From the NCBI GenBank assembly GCA_947172415.1, contig OX359201.1, positions 1 through 64,000 of the forward strand: DNA of 64,000 bases, given 5' to 3'. The translations under genes were made by a program, and so were the position numbers. Source of the stretch: Chondrosia reniformis. Taxonomy: Eukaryota > Porifera > Demospongiae > Chondrillida > Chondrillidae. The notes under the pieces were generated by a model, which did not search any database, had not been told where the DNA came from, and worked only from the letters and a program-made list of their open reading frames with translations. Positions 57,666-64,000 of the stretch are shown in pieces (the stretch's first letter is position 1; every line of letters starts with the position of its first letter).

Positions 57666-59709
57666 ATGGCAACCAAGGCAGGAAATGTTTCAACAGTAAC
57701 TCTACCATATATCTTAAAAGTGGAAGTATGCCTGGAGGGGCGTGGCCTAGTAGCTACTGAAGATCTTTCCATTGGGAAGGAGGTGTTTGAGTGTCGGCCA
57801 TTTTCCTATGTTATTTCAGAAGGGCAGTGCACCTCAACATGTGCTCACTGTTTAATGAGACCAAAGTCAGCTTAGCTTAATAGCACTGTGGTCAGCTAAA
57901 CACTTGTGGTTTTACTTTTCAGTAGATCACTGCAGAGATGCAGTCAGTGTCAGTTCAATCACTACTGCAATACAGCCTGTCAGGTGTGCGTGTGTGTAAT
58001 ATGTTAAATACGTAGTTGATGGTTATGCTAAACATCTGGATTAATATGTACGTTCTAGAAATCTGATTGGTCCATTCACAAGTGGGAGTGTCTTGGTATG
58101 AAGTCAATTATCCCAACAAGACCAACTCATTTAGCAAGACATGTCCTCCGATTGCTGTGCAAAGCTAAAGTACATTTTCTGAAAACAATTTGACATTTTT
58201 ATATGAGTCTCTCTCTCCCTCCCTCTGACAGAGCTACTCCAATAGCAGTGAACTGAGCAGTTTATGTTCAAGTGAGTGTCTGCTGGTCTGGTAGCACTGC
58301 TCTCTCCCATGTATGTGTCCTTTGTACAGATATTGACAAGGTGACACACAAGAAAATGGCCTACTTTCGTGATTTGGGGCTGGCTCTCCAGACCATGGCC
58401 AGCCATGCAAACTGTATTAATGTCACAGACTTGGTGTTACTTCTCTGTCAACTGACAAGCAATGTGTTCTCAATACTTGACCAGGATTTGAACCCAACTG
58501 GAGAAGGACTATTTATAGGCCCTTCCTTCCTAAACCATTCATGTGTTCCAAACTGTACAATTGTCTTTGAAGGAAAGACACTATCAGTTCGTGTCATTTC
58601 TCCTATTCCATCAGGTCAACAGGTGAGTCCACCCAACACCCCTCACCCTCCACCCTCCACCCTCCACCCTCCACCCTCCACCCCTCACCCAACACCTCTC
58701 ACCTAGTGTCCTCTGCCTATAGTTGTACATCAGTTATGTTGATCTGTTGGGAGATCCGGCTAAAAGGAAAGAAACTTTGTTAGAAAACTATTTCTTTAAG
58801 TGTACTTGTGCGAGATGTAGAAGAGTTAGTGCATTATCAAAGAACACGTGTGACAGTTCCTCTATTCCTTTGTGATTCCTTATTAGGAAGTTAAGACAGA
58901 TGACTTGCTTGACCAAGTCAAGTGTACATCAAAAGAAGTTGAGAGACTGAAACGAGACCTTTCTGAAGTGGAGTCGCTAGTGGCACAATCAGGTGTGTTA
59001 TCAGATCTATGCAATCATAATGAGTGTAACATCATCTCTCTCCAACAGATTACGAGAGTGTTCTGTCCAAGTGCTGTACAGTGCCGTCCAAGGTGGCTCC
59101 ACTGGTGGGCGAGTGTCACTGGATACAGATCCGATTGATAGAGTGTGCTATGGATGCAGCTATCGGTTGGTGCAAGTAATACCATCAGTTCCTTAATTTA
59201 TACCTCTTTACATACTTGTAGAGTTGCAGAGATGGAGAACAGCCTTTGAATATGGACAGCAGCTTACTGATAAATATAGGTATAGCTAGTGACACACTCT
59301 CCATTGCAGCTAGTGACACACCCACTATTGCAGCTAGTGACACGCCCTCCATTGTAGCTAGTGACATACCGTCCATTGCAGCTAGTGGCACACCCTCCAT
59401 TGCAGCTAGTGACACACCCACTATTGCAGCTAGTGACACTCCCCCCACATGTTACATGTTACGCCACTTGTCTGCTTCAGGTCAGTGATGGGGCCACATT
59501 CTCCAATATTCAGTTTGCACTTTTTAAAGTTGCTCAAGTTGGCTCATCTGATTGGTCAGGACAGCAGTACCATTGGAAAGGAAGTAAGTCTTGCACAGCT
59601 AGACCACTCTGTCCTCCATTGTTGTTCTATTGTACAGGCTATTCAACATTTGACCATAACTCACGGAACATCTCACAAACTGACAAAAGAAGCCGGCACT
59701 TACATATAG
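57666..59709 (+). CDS. SMYD3-like SET/MYND protein lysine methyltransferase, copy A
   Basis: Start ATG 57666 (MATKAGNVSTVTLPYILKVE). The split SET N-part (CLEGRGLVATEDLSIGKEVF) is interrupted by a complete MYND zinc finger (CAHCLMRPK, RCSQCQFNHYCNTACQ, KSDWSIHKWEC; 57840-58115). The SET core follows with FIGPSFLNHSCVPNCTIVFE and LYISYVD, then the post-SET CTCARC zinc ligands (58500-58820). The C-terminal TPR-like part includes LIECAMDAAIGW and AIQHLTITHGTSHKLTKEAG, matching the end of SMYD3. NHSC and the Tyr of YISYVD are the cofactor/catalytic signatures. The canonical GEEL just before that Tyr is GQQL here. Introns at 58625 and 59280 hold short repeats. Stop TAG at 59707-59709. Copy B follows 210 bp later. 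Confidence 0.88.
59279..59445. repeat. 22-bp intronic repeat (SMYD-like A)
   Basis: About seven copies of a unit containing CATTGCAGCTAGTGACACAC right after the GTATAG donor at 59280. TTGCAG in each unit resembles a 3' splice site. Confidence 0.88.
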
Positions 59710-59918
59710 TATGCATGCACTGTATCAATCAGCACTGAAATTAAGATACTACATTGATGTATATGTTGATAAATGGGATTGGCGATTTGTCAAAGATGCC
59801 ACACTAATTAAGATGTGTGTTTACCGCAAATTAATCTAATCGTGCGAACGAATGACAAATTACAGCTGCTACCATATCAAAATGGCGAATAATAAGTGGG
59901 CTTCGTTTCACGTGACTA

Positions 59919-62383
59919 ATGACGCTCGTCGATCCGATGGCTGCCAAAGCTTTAGATCAGCTGAGGGCTCTGCCGGAGTTGGGAACAGGTTTAACTGTAA
60001 AGGAATGCAGGGAGGGACGCGGGATATTTGCTACCGAAGAACTTTCAGTTGGCAGAGAAATGCTGAAGTGTCAGCCATTTTCTTATGCAATCGACGATGA
60101 TCAATACACTTCAGCATGTTCCTATTGTGTTTCTAAACACAAGTCAGATTATCTTTAATACTACTGTGATCAGTGAAACACTTGTGTTTTGTATTATCCT
60201 CCACTAGATCGCTCCAAACATGTGGTAGGTGTCACTTCAATCACTACTGCAATGAGGATTGTCAGGTCTGTTTGCTGTTTGCAGTGTGTCAGGTATTATG
60301 TGCTAATGATCTCAACTTTGATGTTTTAGAAATCTGATTGGTCCATTCACAAGTGGGAGTGTCTTGGCATGAAGGCCATTCATCCAACAGTCCCACTTGT
60401 TTTGACCAGACATGTCCTTCGCTTGCTGTGCAAAGCTAAGGTATGTTGTCTTTGATTGAGTGTTAATATGGTGAGTTTATCTCTCTCTCTCTCTCCCTCT
60501 CCCTCTCTCTCTGTGATAGAGCTGCTCCAGTAAAAGTGACCTCAGCTTCACCAGCCTCTGTTCAAGTATGTAGCTGCCTCACTGACCTACTGCCCCTTAC
60601 ATGCATCCTCTGCTCCATTGCATAGACACAATCTCACCTGAGAAAATGTTTAAGTATAAAGTAATAAAGTTGCAACTGGAGGTAATGGCTGCTCGTGTTC
60701 AATGTATTGATATTGGTGATTGGAATATAGCAAAACTTTTAAGTCAGCTTGAAGGGAACATGCTTAGAATACATGACAATGACTTGCAATCAATTGGAGG
60801 AGGGTTCTACATCATTCCTAGCCTTCTCAATCACTCCTGCATCCCAAACTGTGCACTTGATTATGAGGGAAAGACACTATCACTTCGTGTCATTTCTCCT
60901 ATTTCATCAGGTCAACAGGTGAGTCCACCCCTCACCCAGCACCGTCCACCCCTCACCCAGCACCCTCCACCCCTCACCCAGCACCCTCCACCTCTCACCC
61001 AGCACCCTCCACCTCTCACCCAACACCCTCCACCCCTCACCCAACACCCTCCACCCCTCACCCAACACCCTCCACCCCTCACCCAACACCCTCCACCTCT
61101 CACCCAACACCCTCCACCCCTCACCCAGCACCCTCCACCTCTCACCCAACACCCTCCACCTCTCACCCAACACCCTCCACCTCTCACCCAACACCCTCCA
61201 CCTCTCACCCAACACCCTCCACCTCTCACCCAACACCGTCCACCCCTCACCCAGCACCGTCCACCCCTCACCCAGCACCCTCCACCCCTCACCCAGCACC
61301 GTCCACCCCTCACCCAGCACCGTCCACCTCTCACCCAGCACCCTCCACCCCTCACCCAGCACCCTCCACCCCTCACCCAGCACCGTCCACCCCTCACCCA
61401 GCACCGTCCACCCCTCACTGAACACCCTCCTTCCCTTGCCTACAGTTGTACATACAGTATGTTTCACGGCTGTTGCCACTAGAAGGAAGGCAGTCGTATT
61501 TGATGGAGAAGTATTCCTTTCGATGTTCCTGTCCAAGATGTAGTGGAGTAAGTCTATCACATGTACAGTCAGTGGTGGACATGCTTACTGTGAATGTCTC
61601 TTTGTTTATCTTTGTAATATTTTATTAGCTGGTCAAGACAGATGACTTGTTAATGGTTAAATGTTCTTCAACGAAACTTGCAAGATTGAAAGAAGACATA
61701 TTTGATGTGCAGACATTAATGACTCTTGGAGGTATGTTCACATGTCACAGTAGAATCAAATGTAATGTAATGTACACCTTTTCCATCAGATTATGAAAGA
61801 GCTCTTTCAAAGTGCCAAATTGTACTGTCCAAAGCTTCTTCGCTTGTTGGGGATTGTCATGAGATGCAGTTTATATTGACAGATATTAAAAAGAAAGCTG
61901 CTATTAGTAAGTAAGGATATTGCAACAAGTACACTTGTAATATGTTCTGTAAATGTAGTGTTGAAGAAGTGGAGATTGGCTTTGGAATCACAGCAGCAAC
62001 TCACTGAAAAGTTCAGGTCAGTCCTGTCCCTGACTAACGAATGGCACACTCTATCTAGTGAAACATGTTCCCTTGTTTCAACAGACTGGTATCGGGAGTG
62101 CCCTTTTCTGACATGGTAACTGTGAATGCGATGAAGGCTTTAGAACTTGCAATGGAGTTGTTTGATGAGGGAAATTTGACTGCAGAAGACTGCATTGTCA
62201 TCGCAAAGGAAGTGAGAAGAGGTCTTGCACAGCTAGACCACTCGACATCTTGTCCTCCATTGTTGTTCTATTGTACAGGCTATTCAACATTTGACTGTAA
62301 CTCACGGAACATCTCATAAGCTGACAAAAGAAGCCGGAATGTATCTGTACCGTGTAATAGTGACACATTTCAGACGGCGTTAG
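59919..62383 (+). CDS. SMYD3-like SET/MYND protein lysine methyltransferase, copy B
   Basis: Tandem paralogue of copy A. The ATG at 59919 gives MTLVDPMAAKALDQL (a second in-frame ATG is at 59937). SET N-part CREGRGIFATEELSVGREML; MYND finger CSYCVSKHK, TCGRCHFNHYCNEDCQ, KSDWSIHKWEC; SET core GGGFYIIPSLLNHSCIPNC, LRVISPISSGQQLYIQYV; post-SET RCSCPRC (61520-61550). The C-terminal part is VKTDDLLMVKCSS, MVTVNAMKALELAMELFDEG and AIQHLTVTHGTSHKLTKEAG, ending FRRR with TAG at 62381-62383. It keeps the same exon plan as A. The Ser/Asp after the catalytic-region Tyr differs (YIQYVS against YISYVD). The intron after SGQQ holds a 500-bp minisatellite that is only about 90 bp in A. Confidence 0.88.
60919..61425. 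repeat. 21-bp intronic minisatellite (SMYD-like B)
   Basis: About 24 copies of CACCCCTCACCCAGCACCCTC with C/T and G/A variants, starting at the GTGAGT donor (60919). Both strands are open over long stretches because 21 is a multiple of 3; none of those frames is a gene. Confidence 0.94.
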
Positions 62384-62672
62384 GAAGAGGACCCATCACT
62401 GATACGCTCACTGTGCTGTTGAACAATTATCTCTCTTACTTTTGCTAGCTGTGTCTTCCACTTGTGTCTTCTAATAGTTTTATAACTATAAATATGTAAC
62501 ATAATTACTGTATATAACCCTTTTGTATTTAAAGTGCTGTTAATTCATTATTGCTGAGCAGACGCTTGTGGTGAGATAAAAATGGCTGCTGCCAGTCGTG
62601 GATCCGACGTATCGCAAAACTAGCGACTCTTCAAATAGAAACTGCGTTCCATATTCCTCTAAGGACGTTGCG

Positions 62673-63044
62673 ATGAGTGAGCAAGATATAGTGGATACGG
62701 ATGGTTCTGATGAACCGGTTGCCAAGAAGCAGAGAATACATTATGGAAGTTTGGAGGAGATTGAGAGGCAGAGACTGAAGCGCCTCGAAGAGATCGGCGT
62801 CACCATCCCACCAGAGATACAAGCTGGGATTGATGCGGGAAACATTCACATTTCAAACAGTTAGTTGATAGGGAAGGTCACATCAGTTGAACTTGATATG
62901 CAGTTAATGGCCAACTGCAGGTGAAGCGATGGAAGCGTCGTTTCAAGAGTCCCTAGCGAAACACAAACAAGAACTCCTGGATGTCTTTGAAGCGAGGAAG
63001 AAGGTACCTCTTACTCGCGATCCATTACAACTGGCTCACATGTC

Positions 63045-63085
<41 letters not shown>

Positions 63086-64000
63086 CGTGTGACTGCAGGC
63101 GAGATCTGTTGTCGTGCCAACTGATGATTCCCAGGTCAAGGCTAAACTGAGAGAGTTTGGAGAACCAATTTGTGAGTGTTGTCACGTGACTGTCATGTGC
63201 AAGTCATTAGTGTGTCACATGGTGTGCAGGCCTCTTTGGTGAGGGGCCGGCTGACAGGAGAGAGAGACTGCGACGTCTCTGTGCTGAGCTGGGGGAGCAG
63301 ACTGTCAGACCTCAAGTGGAGTACACTCCAGTGGCAGCACATGATCTGGTAAGCCCCGCCCACTTTACATGGAGGTTGTTCAGTGACTCCTCCCACTGCA
63401 GCCGGAAGACAAGGTTTGGTATCACGAGGGACCTTATGAACTGGAGGTAGCTCGATACAGGATAGCGCAGTACTCCATTCCGAGGGCTGTGGAGAGGTTG
63501 GCAAGGGCCAAGGAGGCGAGGTTGGTACCCTCTTCAGAGAGAGCGGCTCAGAACCAGGAGGCTCACAAAGCTGTTAGAGTGAGTAGCTGACTGCAGAGGT
63601 GAGGTGGATGGGAGTTGTCATGTTTGTCTATTCTCAGGGACTGACCAACCTCAGTAGTCAAGTTGGGGACAACAGACCAGTGTCCTTCTGCCAGTTCTCT
63701 GCAGACAGCTCCCTGCTAGCCACTGGATCATGGTAAGGAGAGGGAGGGGAGGGAGAGGGAGAAGGAGAGGAGGGAGAGGGAGAGGGGGAGAGAGAGAGGG
63801 AGAGAGGGAGAGGGAGCAGGAGGGAGAGGAGAGAGAGGAGAGGGAGAGGGGGAGAGAGAGAGGGAGAGGGAGCAGGAGGGAGAGGAGAGGGAGAGGGAGC
63901 AGGAGGGAGAGGAGAGAGAGGAAAGGGAGAGGGGGAGGGAGAGGAGAGAGAGGAGAGAGAGGAGAGGGAGAGGGGGAGGGAGAGGAGAGGGGGAGGGAGA
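62673..64000 (+). CDS. PRPF4: PRPF4, U4/U6 snRNP WD-repeat protein (5' part; continues past the window)
   Basis: Spliceosome U4/U6 protein Prp4. Start ATG 62673 gives MSEQDIVDTDGSDEPVAKK. An earlier ATG at 62583 opens a different, quickly closed frame. Landmarks: IHYGSLEEIERQRL and IQAGIDAGNIHISN (62735-62860), VVVPTDDSQVKAKLREFGEP (the PRP4 splicing-factor motif, 63108-63170), LFGEGPADRRERLRRL (63233-63280), VWYHEGPYELEVARYRIAQY (63416-63475), and the first WD strand RPVSFCQFSADSSLLATGSW. The last visible exon ends at 63732 with a GTAAGG donor; 63733-64000 is intron. Most WD repeats lie beyond the window. One short intron holds a GTCACGTGAC/GTCATGTGC pair and another a TC microsatellite. Confidence 0.92.
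63735..64000. repeat. GGGAGA-type purine repeat in PRPF4 intron
   Basis: Imperfect repeats of GGAGAGGGAGAGGGGGAGAG starting directly at the GTAAGG donor and running to the end of the window. Strongly purine-rich on the sense strand, so triplex or R-loop formation is conceivable. Confidence 0.93.

Noticed and set aside
60907..61560. 217-residue and other minus-strand frames opposite SMYD-like B
   Set aside because: Product of the 21-bp intronic minisatellite.
1..64000. CRISPR array among the many regular repeats
   Set aside because: All arrays are spacerless tandem repeats in a eukaryotic context.

Overview
The window is the left end of a linear animal chromosome. It opens with about 1.1 kb of the C-rich telomere strand (CCCTAA)n, so position 1 is the chromosome tip. 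The genes are compact and intron-rich (many introns of about 40-90 nt), closely packed, and encode conserved metazoan nuclear and cytoplasmic proteins. The TTAGGG-type telomere, tiny introns and gene families suggest a non-bilaterian animal, most plausibly a demosponge. That placement is an inference. No tRNA, rRNA, CRISPR or prokaryotic operon was seen.

Layout. 1-5620: telomere, an 18-bp telomere-variant satellite, and a nested duplicated subtelomere with interstitial telomere tracts. 5621-9908: a broken ATR checkpoint-kinase locus. Its middle part lies on + (with an in-frame stop) and its C-terminal kinase part on -, facing tail to tail, with the intervening FAT region absent. 10180-14217 (+): hnRNP U-like protein. 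14340-18753 (-): WDR24 (GATOR2). 18796-23170 (+): an unrecognised coiled-coil protein sharing a 42-bp divergent promoter region with WDR24. 23295-24164 (+): NSMCE2 SUMO ligase. 24461-28600 (+): double-Tudor protein. 28787-32408 (+): SART1/Snu66. 32479-34770 (-): metallo-beta-lactamase/rhodanese fusion of a type common in bacteria. 34888-35101 (+): possible small two-exon gene. About 35290-57490: a 22-kb satellite domain built of 169-bp monomers and six copies of a 1.16-kb unit that carries a conserved, hairpin-rich core. 57666-62383 (+): two tandem SMYD3-like methyltransferase genes. 62673 to the end (+): PRPF4, cut by the window edge.

Themes. Two spliceosome genes (SART1, PRPF4: both tri-snRNP proteins) and two genome-maintenance genes (ATR, NSMCE2) sit here, but they look like unrelated neighbours. 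Three features cross gene boundaries: (i) many introns carry minisatellites that begin at or within a few bases of the 5' splice site; (ii) short introns repeatedly carry pairs of the palindrome GTCACRTGAC 10-12 bp apart; (iii) RFX/X-box-like palindromes recur in introns. The most unusual loci are the split ATR gene, the satellite domain with its conserved core, and the layered subtelomere. All exon calls are by eye from conserved protein sequence and GT/AG borders.
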